Shown: positions 28,533 through 37,071 of the stretch, in pieces | Layout: every line of letters begins with the position of its first letter | How positions within the stretch are numbered: position 1 is the stretch's first letter | Assembly (NCBI GenBank): GCA_905182375.1 | Contig: CAJJBF010000007.1 | Coordinates: forward strand, 62,001-126,000 | DNA from: Flammeovirgaceae bacterium UBA4465 | Lineage (GTDB): Bacteria; Bacteroidota; Bacteroidia; Cytophagales; Cyclobacteriaceae | Direction of reading: 5' to 3' | Length of the DNA: 64,000 nucleotides | Notes under the pieces: model-generated | Database searches by the model: none | Seen by the model: only the letters and a program-made list of their open reading frames with translations | What the model was told of the DNA's origin: nothing | Made by a program: the position numbers and the translations under genes

Positions 28533-29549
28533 TTAATCAATTTTAATTAATTCATTGTTCTTGAAAGATTGAGTCGCAAGTTCGGCTATAATGGTAGCCC
28601 GTGTGCCATCGTGAGCAGAAACACTTGGTTTTCTGTCCTCTAGAATACAATCCACAAACTCTTGCACCTCATTGACAAAGGCCTCATGAAATCTCTCTGA
28701 GAATGAATATGTACATTCTTTACGAATACCCGCGGCATCAAATAGTTCAACGAGGTTTTTCTGTGGTACAGAACCTATTCTAATTTGTCCGAGCGTACCT
28801 ATGATTTCAGTTTCTATATTGTAGCCATGTGGAGCCGTACGGCCCGCCAATAAAAAAGCCATACTCTCATTTTCAAATTGCATAAGGGCAGAAACATTGT
28901 CGCCATCCTCATATTTCGTAAATTCTTGATGTGCATAACAGCCTCCGATGGCATAAATAGATTTGGGCTCTGATTGTAAAAACCAGCGTGCCAAATCTAT
29001 GTCATGAATGGCCATATCAAGAAACTGACCAGCGCTGTTGGCTGCATATTTTATAGCCCCATCAATTGCTGATGCAGGATCTACACTGTATCCCCTAAAT
29101 AATATGGGTCGACCAATGTAGCCTGATTCTATTTTCTTTTTAGCATAAGTATATGAGGGGTCATATCGCCTCATAAACCCCAACATAAATACTGATTTAG
29201 GTTGTGCGGCAACAGCTTTTTCTACCACCCAGCATTCAGCTTTAGAGATACCTAAAGGTTTTTCACAGAACACATGTAATCCTTTTTCTAAGGCCGAAAT
29301 CACTTGTTCACAATGTAAATTTGAAGGTGAAACAATCGCCACTGCATCTAGTCCTGCTTGTGCAAGCATTTCGTTATAATCTGTATAACATTGGTCTAGC
29401 CCCCATTCTTTTTTAGCGCGATCTAATTCGTCTTCATGAACACTACAAACGGCGGATAGCTGAGCATTTCTAACATGATTTACTATATTATCAGCATGTT
29501 GGTGCCCCAATCTTCCTAAACCGACCACTCCTATTTTAACCTTGTTCAT
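28533..29549 (-). CDS. second Gfo/Idh/MocA dehydrogenase, inositol/scyllo-inositol dehydrogenase-like
   Basis: 338 residues, a paralogue of the neighbouring IolG. It has GVVGLGRLGHQHADN at the N-terminus, CEKPLGIS near 95, and AGQFLDMAIHDIDLARWF near 170. Retention of the HD(I/F)D catalytic signature suggests an active polyol dehydrogenase. In other bacteria second Gfo/Idh genes in iol clusters oxidise scyllo- or D-chiro-inositol or interconvert inosose isomers. That role is inferred from context. It sits 83 bases after iolE, a slightly larger gap than elsewhere in the operon. Confidence 0.8.
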   Translation of the reverse strand: MNKVKIGVVGLGRLGHQHADNIVNHVRNAQLSAVCSVHEDELDRAKKEWGLDQCYTDYNEMLAQAGLDAVAIVSPSNLHCEQVISALEKGLHVFCEKPLGISKAECWVVEKAVAAQPKSVFMLGFMRRYDPSYTYAKKKIESGYIGRPILFRGYSVDPASAIDGAIKYAANSAGQFLDMAIHDIDLARWFLQSEPKSIYAIGGCYAHQEFTKYEDGDNVSALMQFENESMAFLLAGRTAPHGYNIETEIIGTLGQIRIGSVPQKNLVELFDAAGIRKECTYSFSERFHEAFVNEVQEFVDCILEDRKPSVSAHDGTRATIIAELATQSFKNNELIKID

Positions 29550-29632
29550 AGTCTTCTACTTTTCTTCATCTCATCGATAGATCTCTTTTGGAATTAAATG
29601 ATACTCATCAAAAAAGCAGTGTAATGTGACTC

Positions 29633-30532
29633 TCATAATCCAAGTCCTTTGAGATACTCACGATTGCTCTGCGCGCATTGCTTTGGGTTTCCCATTCCGG
29701 GTAGCACATCTTGTTCGACTACAGCCCAGCCCGAATAATCATGTACTTTCAATTCATCAATAAATCTATTAAAATCAACGGCTCCCTTACCCAATTCACA
29801 AAAAATGCCGTTTTGTACGCTTGTGAAATAGTCCCATTGGTTCAAACGTGCCTTTTCGGCGACCTTAGTATCGAAATCTTTAAGATGGATATGCCAAATT
29901 CTATCCCTATATTGAGTTAAAGCTTCAATGGGATTTCCCCCACCATAACTATAATGACCTGTATCTAAACACAGTCCTACTAACTGCTTATCCGTATATT
30001 CAAGTAATTTATGGATCTCATCTGGGGTCTCAACATAACCTGCACAATGATGATGAAAAACTGTTTGAAGACCATAAGCTTCTTTTACCGCATAGGCAAT
30101 TTGATTAGCCCCCTCGGCAAATATTTCCCATGCATTAGGATCCAGTCCCATGGCTGAGGTAATATTGCCAGCATTTTTTACCCTTGCTTCTACCGCCCCA
30201 TTATCATCTGCTAATACTATTTTCGCATTTTCATAACCAGCATAATACATCAGCCCAGCAACTTTTAACGCATACGCAAGACCTTTGAGGTGGGTATTCG
30301 AATCCTTCAAATTCACAGGAACAAACGCCCCTAGCAAATCTAATTCGTATTTAGATAAATTCTGGGAAAGGTGATTCGGCTGAGTAGGTAAAAAACCCCA
30401 ATCTCCTAACTCCGTTCCTTGATATCCTGTTGCCCTCATTTCCTCGAGGACTTGGCCGTAGGGGGCTACTTTTCCCTCTAAGTCAAACTCAAGTACTCCC
30501 CAAGAGCATGGAGCATTGGCCAATTTTATCAT
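29633..30532 (-). CDS. iolE: myo-inosose-2 dehydratase
   Basis: 299 residues of the xylose-isomerase-like TIM-barrel superfamily. It dehydrates scyllo-inosose to 3D-(3,5/4)-trihydroxycyclohexane-1,2-dione, the second step of inositol catabolism. The N-terminus NAPCSWGVLEF matches IolE proteins. Metal and substrate residues appear in FHHHCAGYVETPDEI, LCLDTGHYSYGGG and HLKDFD. The WAVVEQD segment near the C-terminus is also typical. It follows iolA by 23 bases. Confidence is high from sequence and context together. Confidence 0.92.
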   Translation of the reverse strand: MIKLANAPCSWGVLEFDLEGKVAPYGQVLEEMRATGYQGTELGDWGFLPTQPNHLSQNLSKYELDLLGAFVPVNLKDSNTHLKGLAYALKVAGLMYYAGYENAKIVLADDNGAVEARVKNAGNITSAMGLDPNAWEIFAEGANQIAYAVKEAYGLQTVFHHHCAGYVETPDEIHKLLEYTDKQLVGLCLDTGHYSYGGGNPIEALTQYRDRIWHIHLKDFDTKVAEKARLNQWDYFTSVQNGIFCELGKGAVDFNRFIDELKVHDYSGWAVVEQDVLPGMGNPKQCAQSNREYLKGLGL

Positions 30533-30555
30533 AATAATTACGCTTTAAATACTTA

Positions 30556-32031
30556 TTAAAATTTTCTAGACCATTCTTTTGGCCATCTTTCTATGACTAC
30601 TTTGGTTTGTGTGAAAAATTCAATGGCATGTCTTCCTTGACCATGCAAGTCACCGAAAAAACTATCTTTCCATCCACTAAATGGAAACTGTGCCATAGGA
30701 GCTGCTACCCCAATATTGATACCAATATTCCCAGCCATTACTTCATTTCGAAACTTTCGGGCACTTGCACCGCTACTTGTGAACAAACAAGCAGAATTAC
30801 CATATTTACTTTTATTTATAAAAGCAATCGCTTCTTCAACGGTATCCAAGTGCAAGAGACTCATGACCGGACCAAATATTTCTGTTTCAATGACCTTCCC
30901 ATCAAGCGCCAAGTTTTCTAAAATAGTTGGGGCGATGAAATTACCTTTATCATATCCAGATACTTTAGGGGTTCTCCCATCTAACAAGAGATTGGCACCT
31001 TCGTCTACACCTAAATCAATTAAGCGATTAATTCTTGATTTACTGTCAGGGGTAATCACAGGCCCCATATCTACTCCGGGGTCTAAACCAAAACCAATGT
31101 GTTTACTTTTTGCACTTTCATAAAGGGCCTCCCTAATTCCATTTTTTTGATCACCAACGCTTAGGATGACAGAAGCGGCTAAGCATCGCTGCCCAGCACA
31201 TCCATATACGCTGTCTGAGACAATTTTAGATGTCATTTCAATATCGGCATCAGGAAGAATGACTACGGGATTCTTAGCTCCTCCTTGCGCTTGCACCCGC
31301 TTTCCATTTTGAGCGCCTTTGGCATATATATATTTTGCAACATCGGTGCTCCCCACAAAGCTGATCGCTTTGACCAATGAATGCTCCAGCAGCGCATCTA
31401 CGGCTTCCTTTCCCCCATGTACCATATTTACCAATCCTTTAGGTAAATCTAATTGATCAATCAGATGAAATATTTTAATCATCGTCAAGGGTACTTTTTC
31501 TGATGGTTTCACCACCATAGCATTGCCACAAGCAATGGCATAAGGTAGAAACCAAAAAGTAATCATCGCTGGAAAATTGAATGGGGCAATACAAGCGGTA
31601 ACTCCCAAGGCCTGGCGGATCATAAATTCATCAACACCACTCGCTATATCTTCAGAGAATTCACTCTGCATCAACATGGGTGTACCACAGGCAGTTTCTA
31701 TGTTTTCAATGGCACGCATCAATTCTCCTTTGGATTCTTCCAAAGTCTTACCCGACTCAAGGGTAATGGTCTGGGCCAAGTCCTCAAGATTTTCATCCAT
31801 CAACCTCTTGAGTTTAAAAAGGGGCTGAACCCTACGCATGACCGGAACTTTTTTCCATTCTAAATGTGCTTGATGGCCTGATTTAATAGCTTGATCCATG
31901 TCTCTGGCTGACGCTGATCCGATAGGAACTTCAGCCAGCAACTCTTGTGTCGCAGGATTCAACACCTTTACCGTTGACAGATTAGCACTCGCTGTCCAGG
32001 TGTTATCAATATAATTTTTTAATGCTTCCAT
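30556..32031 (-). CDS. iolA: (methyl)malonate-semialdehyde dehydrogenase (acylating)
   Basis: 491 residues. It converts malonate semialdehyde, the product of the aldolase step, to acetyl-CoA and CO2 with NAD and CoA; related MmsA enzymes also act on methylmalonate semialdehyde. Aldehyde-dehydrogenase features are the catalytic Cys in GCAGQRCLAAS (about residue 282), FVGSTDVAKYIY for cofactor binding, and the C-terminal FTQTKVVIERWP that is specific to this subfamily. It lies 24 bases after iolD. The gene is complete. It links the operon to central carbon flow. Confidence 0.93.
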   Translation of the reverse strand: MEALKNYIDNTWTASANLSTVKVLNPATQELLAEVPIGSASARDMDQAIKSGHQAHLEWKKVPVMRRVQPLFKLKRLMDENLEDLAQTITLESGKTLEESKGELMRAIENIETACGTPMLMQSEFSEDIASGVDEFMIRQALGVTACIAPFNFPAMITFWFLPYAIACGNAMVVKPSEKVPLTMIKIFHLIDQLDLPKGLVNMVHGGKEAVDALLEHSLVKAISFVGSTDVAKYIYAKGAQNGKRVQAQGGAKNPVVILPDADIEMTSKIVSDSVYGCAGQRCLAASVILSVGDQKNGIREALYESAKSKHIGFGLDPGVDMGPVITPDSKSRINRLIDLGVDEGANLLLDGRTPKVSGYDKGNFIAPTILENLALDGKVIETEIFGPVMSLLHLDTVEEAIAFINKSKYGNSACLFTSSGASARKFRNEVMAGNIGINIGVAAPMAQFPFSGWKDSFFGDLHGQGRHAIEFFTQTKVVIERWPKEWSRKF

Positions 32032-32055
32032 AGTATTGGATCAATAAATTTTGGT

Positions 32056-33933
32056 TTAATAATAAAATCTCTGATTTTTCTTGTGTTGTAGATACTCTTT
32101 GTACGCTTTTTGAACACTCTTCATTTGGGATACTTCAGCAATCGGCACTTCCCACCAGGCATACCCTTCTATGTCTTGATGACGATCACATTCGGTGTAA
32201 ATAACGGTAGTTTTATTTATAGATTTAGCTTCAATCAGTGCATTTTGAATATCTTTAAAAGTTTGACATTCAATTACATGAGCCCCTAAACTTTTAGCAT
32301 TACTTGCTAAATCAACGGGAAGTGTAGCATTCTTGTTTGTTTCGTCACCATCAATGATGCCTGTCTGTTCATTTCTGTACAAAAACCGAGTACCGTAACC
32401 TTCACTACCAAGTGAACGTGACAAAGATCCAATACTTTTATAGCCATCATTGTTGATTAAAATGATCGTGAGTTTAAAATTTTCTTGAATGGAGGTAACA
32501 ATTTCTTGGGCAAGCATGAGATAGCTCCCATCTCCTATCATCACATATATTTCTCTGGTGGGATCAGCCATTTTCGCACCCAACCCTCCAGCAATTTCAT
32601 AGCCCATACAGGAATTCCCATATTCCAAATGAAACCCCTTGCTATTTTTTGTCTTCCACAACTTATGCAAATCACCAGGTAGACTGCCTGCAGCTGAAAT
32701 CATGACATCATTTTCATCTGAGAAATTATTTACTGCTCCAATAATTTCTCCTTGACTTAAGCCTTTCCCATGACGATAATCGTAAACTTCATCTACTCTT
32801 TTATCCCATTGTTCATTGAATTTTTGGGCCTTTTGACGATGATCTTTATTAATTTTAAAGTCTCCCAAAAGCGTCTGTAACTCTTCCAGTGTAACCTTAG
32901 CATCTCCTTGCAACATCATTCCACCATGCTTTGCTGTATCTAATTCACAGATATTGATATTAATGAATTTAACTTCAGGATGCTGGAAGGCAGTTTTGGA
33001 GGCTGTAGTGAAGTCGCTATACCTTGTACCAATGCCTATGACTAAATCTGCCTCTCTTGCCATTTCGACCGCACCAATGGTGCCGGTTGCCCCTATGGCT
33101 CCTAGATTATGTGGATTATTATATCTTAAAGCGCCTTTACCTGCAAAGGTTTCAGCTACTGGAATACCGGTTTTATTTACAAATTTTTTCAAAACCTCGA
33201 GAGCCTCGCTATAGTGCGCTCCTCCTCCCACTACCATCAGCGGTTTATGACTCTCTTGAATCAATGCTGCGGCCATAGCCAATTGGGAAAGATCAGGTCT
33301 TGGACGTTGAATTTTCCAAACTCTTTTTTGGAAAAGGTGCACGGGAAAGTCGAAAGCCTCAGCTTGAACGTCTTGCGGTAAGCACAAGGTGACCGTCCCC
33401 GTCTCAGCGGGAGAGGTAAGCACCCTCATCACTTCAGGTAAGGATGAAATCAGTTGTTCGGGACGATTGATGCGGTCCCAATATTTGGATACCGGTTTAA
33501 AGCAGTCATTGACAGAAAAATCTTGGGAAGACGATGATTCAAGTTGTTGTAAGGCAGGTGCAACATTTCTATTGGCAAAGATATCTCCAGGTAAAAGCAA
33601 AACGGGCAGCCTGTTGATAGTAGCACCCGCTGCCGCGGTAATCATATTGGTCGCACCCGGACCAATGGAGGTGGTACAAACAAAAGTGCTCAAGCGGTTT
33701 TTCATCTTGGCGTAGGCTGCAGCGGTGTGCACCATAGCCTGTTCATTGCGACATTGATAGTATTTAAGATCGTTTTGTTGTTGTAAAGCTTGACCTATTC
33801 CAGCAACATTACCATGACCAAAAATACCAAAGCATCCAGCAAAAAATTGATGCTCAACACCATCTCGCACTACGTATTGTTGATTAAGAAATTTTATAAC
33901 TGCTTGCGCTACGGTTAATTTTATAGTACTCAT
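32056..33933 (-). CDS. iolD: 3D-(3,5/4)-trihydroxycyclohexane-1,2-dione hydrolase
   Basis: About 625 residues from the ATG at 33933. It is a thiamin-diphosphate enzyme that opens the inositol-derived ring to 5-deoxy-glucuronate. Family features are the long N-terminal domain (YQCRNEQAMVHTAAAYAK with the ThDP glutamate), a central domain GIGTRYSDF, and the metal/ThDP motif GDGSYLML...NNDGYKSIGSL. The frame extends further upstream, but the ATG at 33933 is chosen because it directly follows the iolC stop (TGA, one base, ATG), which suggests translational coupling. Confidence 0.93.
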   Translation of the reverse strand: MSTIKLTVAQAVIKFLNQQYVVRDGVEHQFFAGCFGIFGHGNVAGIGQALQQQNDLKYYQCRNEQAMVHTAAAYAKMKNRLSTFVCTTSIGPGATNMITAAAGATINRLPVLLLPGDIFANRNVAPALQQLESSSSQDFSVNDCFKPVSKYWDRINRPEQLISSLPEVMRVLTSPAETGTVTLCLPQDVQAEAFDFPVHLFQKRVWKIQRPRPDLSQLAMAAALIQESHKPLMVVGGGAHYSEALEVLKKFVNKTGIPVAETFAGKGALRYNNPHNLGAIGATGTIGAVEMAREADLVIGIGTRYSDFTTASKTAFQHPEVKFININICELDTAKHGGMMLQGDAKVTLEELQTLLGDFKINKDHRQKAQKFNEQWDKRVDEVYDYRHGKGLSQGEIIGAVNNFSDENDVMISAAGSLPGDLHKLWKTKNSKGFHLEYGNSCMGYEIAGGLGAKMADPTREIYVMIGDGSYLMLAQEIVTSIQENFKLTIILINNDGYKSIGSLSRSLGSEGYGTRFLYRNEQTGIIDGDETNKNATLPVDLASNAKSLGAHVIECQTFKDIQNALIEAKSINKTTVIYTECDRHQDIEGYAWWEVPIAEVSQMKSVQKAYKEYLQHKKNQRFYY

Positions 33934-33934
33934 A

Positions 33935-34954
33935 TCAAAACCCTCCTTTTGCTTTAATAAATAATAATGATTCCTCAAGGGTAGGCATAAAATTGGCACA
34001 GCCGGGTTGTAGTACTACTTGTGCGCCACTCGCGTTACCCATCCGACATGACTTATATATATCCCATCCTTCAAGATAGCCATAAATAAATCCGCTGGCG
34101 AAAGCATCTCCTGCACCCAATACATTCAGCACCTCTACCGGAAAACCCGGTACTTTTTCTGGTTCTTTATTTAACTGATGGATGGTAACACCCTCTGATC
34201 CGTTTTTTACGACGAGAATTTTCACGCCCAATGCCAGAATGCACTGGATTGCCTGATCTAAATTACCAGATATCGTTGGTGCTGATATTTGCTGATCTGA
34301 GATATTAATCTGTTCTTCGGAATCAAGTATTGTAGCTAAAACTTCTTCTTCAGTCCCAATGGCAATCGTGACCCTTGGCAATATGGACCGAGTAGTAATT
34401 CCAAAAGACCTCACATCGCTCCATTGATCTGCTCTAAAATCTAAATCCAATATGACATCAACATCATTTTTAACCGCCTTCTCAAGGGCATATAAAACGG
34501 CACTTCTACTAGGTTCTACATTCAATGCAGTCCCCGAAATTTCCAATATTTTAAAATTTTCAATCTGCGCTTGGTCCACATGATCAATGGTCAATTGACT
34601 GTCAGCACAATTGTCTCTATAGAACACCAAGGGAAACTTGTCAGGAGGTTGAATGCCCAAAAGTACCGCACTACTTCTTGCATGGCTGAGTTTAGGAATG
34701 AATTCAACATTAACTTGCTCATTAGTCAAAAAGTTCAAGATAAAGTCTCCCACTTTATCAGTACCTACTGCTGTCAAAAGTGCCGTATTGAGTCCTAGCC
34801 TGCTGCAGCCTACGGCTATATTAAGTGGTGATCCGCCCACGAAGGCGTCAAAGCCTTTGATATCTACAAAATCTGCTCCTATGCTTTGGGAGTATAGGTC
34901 AATCGAAGACCTCCCCATCGTTATTACGTCCATCGCAGTTTTTACTTTTTCCAT
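33935..34954 (-). CDS. iolC: 5-dehydro-2-deoxygluconokinase
   Basis: 339 residues of the PfkB/ribokinase family. It phosphorylates 2-deoxy-5-keto-gluconate to the 6-phosphate, the substrate of the operon's aldolase. PfkB signature 1 is visible as GGSPLNIAVGCSRLGL (about residues 40-55). The C-terminal ATP-binding/catalytic motif NVLGAGDAFASGF is near 275, with the catalytic Asp in GAGDA. It is separated from iolB by 6 bases and from iolD by a single base, a tight operon arrangement. Assignment from sequence alone would be PfkB sugar kinase; context makes it IolC. Confidence 0.93.
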   Translation of the reverse strand: MEKVKTAMDVITMGRSSIDLYSQSIGADFVDIKGFDAFVGGSPLNIAVGCSRLGLNTALLTAVGTDKVGDFILNFLTNEQVNVEFIPKLSHARSSAVLLGIQPPDKFPLVFYRDNCADSQLTIDHVDQAQIENFKILEISGTALNVEPSRSAVLYALEKAVKNDVDVILDLDFRADQWSDVRSFGITTRSILPRVTIAIGTEEEVLATILDSEEQINISDQQISAPTISGNLDQAIQCILALGVKILVVKNGSEGVTIHQLNKEPEKVPGFPVEVLNVLGAGDAFASGFIYGYLEGWDIYKSCRMGNASGAQVVLQPGCANFMPTLEESLLFIKAKGGF

Positions 34955-34960
34955 TTTTAT

Positions 34961-35833
34961 TTATTTAGCCGAGACCAGAGGTATGCGCGAATCTTTTCCT
35001 GACCAAGAATCATAAATCCATTCATGATCTGGATCATTGGTATTGGCCAGTGACTGATCACTTCCGGTCAAAAAGTTCAAATAATAAATATTATAACCAT
35101 GTCCAGCAACTACAGGATGATATCCCTTGGGTACCATCACCACATCATTATTCCTGGCTACTGCTATTTCGTCAAGACTTCTATCGCCCGTGTATATTTG
35201 TTGAATGGCATATCCTTGAGGCTTATCTGTTTTATAAAAATAAGTTTCTTCTAAACGGGCTTCTATTAGATTTCCGTCATTATCCAAAATACGTTCATCA
35301 TGCTTGTGTGCAGGAAAGGAGCTCCAATTTCCAGAAGGCGTATATACTTCTACTGAAACCAAGCGTTGACAATCAAATCCGGGCTCAATCAAAGAATTTA
35401 TTTGCCGAGTAGCATTGTCACCTCCACGTATTTCAATGACGGACTTAGTTGGCTCTTTGAATTGGGCCGGATGATCTTCTGTGGTTTCGCACCACCCCAA
35501 AGCAATATCTAGAACTTCAGATTCGGCGATAAGCTCAAATTCCGTATTACGAGATAAATACAGCGTATGCGCAATGCCATCAAAGACATGCTTACGACCA
35601 TTCCTTGTTTTCCAGTTACCTTGATCTGTTTTAACTGAATAATCGCCTGACAGTAAAATAATGCCATACTCATTCTCTCCTGTAAAACCTTTCCAAACCT
35701 GGCCTTTTTTAAGAATGCGGGCATTGAAGTTTAGAAATTCCCAACCGGCATCTTCAGCAAGTATTTCTTGATAAATACCCTCTTTAGCTTGGGAAGATTT
35801 CATCAATAATGGATATTTTGAATCTCTCTGCAT
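34961..35833 (-). CDS. iolB: 5-deoxy-glucuronate isomerase
   Basis: 290 residues of the KduI/IolB bicupin family. It isomerises 5-deoxy-glucuronate to 2-deoxy-5-keto-gluconate. Metal-binding cupin residues are seen in the C-terminal half, for example the FPAHKHDE motif followed by EARLEETYFYK and later VPKGYHPVVAGHGYNIYYLN. The first cupin is degenerate, as in other family members. The start is 14 bases from the aldolase stop. Complete and unambiguous in this context. Confidence 0.94.
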   Translation of the reverse strand: MQRDSKYPLLMKSSQAKEGIYQEILAEDAGWEFLNFNARILKKGQVWKGFTGENEYGIILLSGDYSVKTDQGNWKTRNGRKHVFDGIAHTLYLSRNTEFELIAESEVLDIALGWCETTEDHPAQFKEPTKSVIEIRGGDNATRQINSLIEPGFDCQRLVSVEVYTPSGNWSSFPAHKHDERILDNDGNLIEARLEETYFYKTDKPQGYAIQQIYTGDRSLDEIAVARNNDVVMVPKGYHPVVAGHGYNIYYLNFLTGSDQSLANTNDPDHEWIYDSWSGKDSRIPLVSAK

Positions 35834-35847
35834 GTTTTAATTTTTCT

Positions 35848-36786
35848 TTATTTAAAGTCTCTTATTTTATCTATTGAGCCAAGTAACTCAAATTTTTTAA
35901 TTAAAAAATCTTTTTGCGCTTGAGTATAGACTTGGCCCGGTACAATTGGATCGAATTGTTCCGGATGATTGTTAAAAAACGTTCTATGAACCCTAGCCCA
36001 AATTAATCGGGTATCCGTGGCAATATTCACTTTGCAAATACCATACTTTATAGATTCCTTTAACTCAAATGGATCTACTCCTTTAGCATGCGCATTTAAC
36101 TTCCCTCCAAATCTGTTAATACGTTCAATTTCGTAATCATTGACCGCAGATCCACCATGTAGAACCAATGGAAATGTGGGTAAACGTTGCTGGATTTCTT
36201 TCAATATATCAAATTGTAAGCCTTGGTCGCCAGAAAATTTATAAGCACCATGACTCGTACCTATGGCAATGGCCAAACTATCGCATTCTGTCTGCTCAAT
36301 AAATTTTACTACATCCTCTGGATTGGTATATTTGGCATATTTTTCCTCAATGGAAACATCATCTTCAACGCCACTGAGCACACCCAATTCGGCCTCTACA
36401 GAGATATTCTTGACATGTGCTTTTCTTACAATATTTTTGGTTCTGGCTACATTAGTTTCAAAGTTATCATGACTTGCGTCAATCATCACTGAAGTATACT
36501 GTTCAGAGGCAATGGCCGCAAGAGCATGATCTTCATTACCGTGATCTAGATGTAGAGCATAGACTACATCAGGGTATAGCCTTGATGCAGCATCAATCAT
36601 GCTCAATAACATTTCTGGATGGGCATAATTACGTGCGACGGGTGTCGTCTGTACAATAAAAGGTGATTGACATTTATGCGCTGCAGAAAATAACCCCAAA
36701 ACCTGTTCCATGGTAAATACGTTCACCGCAGCAATCGCATATTTCCCATAACATTGTTCAAAAAGACTTTGAGTTGTTAATTTCAT
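35848..36786 (-). CDS. class II aldolase, probable 6-phospho-5-dehydro-2-deoxy-gluconate aldolase (IolJ role)
   Basis: 312 residues of the zinc-dependent class II fructose-bisphosphate aldolase family. Zinc and substrate ligands are visible in YALHLDHGNEDH, VEAELGVLSGVEDD, AIGTSHGAYKF and LVLHGGSAVN. As first gene of the iol operon it should cleave 2-deoxy-5-keto-gluconate 6-phosphate to dihydroxyacetone phosphate and malonate semialdehyde. The sequence alone does not separate this from fructose- or tagatose-bisphosphate aldolase. No separate IolJ is present, so the role is inferred from position. The operon promoter must lie in 36787-37071, where I see no clear operator. Confidence 0.85.
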   Translation of the reverse strand: MKLTTQSLFEQCYGKYAIAAVNVFTMEQVLGLFSAAHKCQSPFIVQTTPVARNYAHPEMLLSMIDAASRLYPDVVYALHLDHGNEDHALAAIASEQYTSVMIDASHDNFETNVARTKNIVRKAHVKNISVEAELGVLSGVEDDVSIEEKYAKYTNPEDVVKFIEQTECDSLAIAIGTSHGAYKFSGDQGLQFDILKEIQQRLPTFPLVLHGGSAVNDYEIERINRFGGKLNAHAKGVDPFELKESIKYGICKVNIATDTRLIWARVHRTFFNNHPEQFDPIVPGQVYTQAQKDFLIKKFELLGSIDKIRDFK

Positions 36787-37071
36787 TTATCGTCTCAGTT
36801 TAGTTCTCCACTCAGCTTATATATCCCATGAAGCCTGCTTACATTAACAAAAACCGCTTCATAGAAGTACATAAAATAAATATAAAGCATTTATTTCCGT
36901 GATGTTATTTTGATCTATTATTTTTCATTTAACTACTTAGTGAAATGTCTAATCAAAATATTTTTCTAGCCACTTTAAATTATATAAATACTCTAATTAA
37001 AGAGAGGGCATTATGATCTTAATGACTTACCTAAAAATATTAAGTTAATAAAACAATTATTATTGCCTAAC

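Noticed and set aside
29711-36659. Numerous plus-strand frames opposite the iol genes
   Set aside because: They are antisense shadows of strongly supported coding sequences and show no signals of their own.
35848-36786. Glycolytic fructose-bisphosphate aldolase as final call
   Set aside because: Sequence alone allows it, but its position as first gene of a complete iol operon without another IolJ makes the inositol role more likely.
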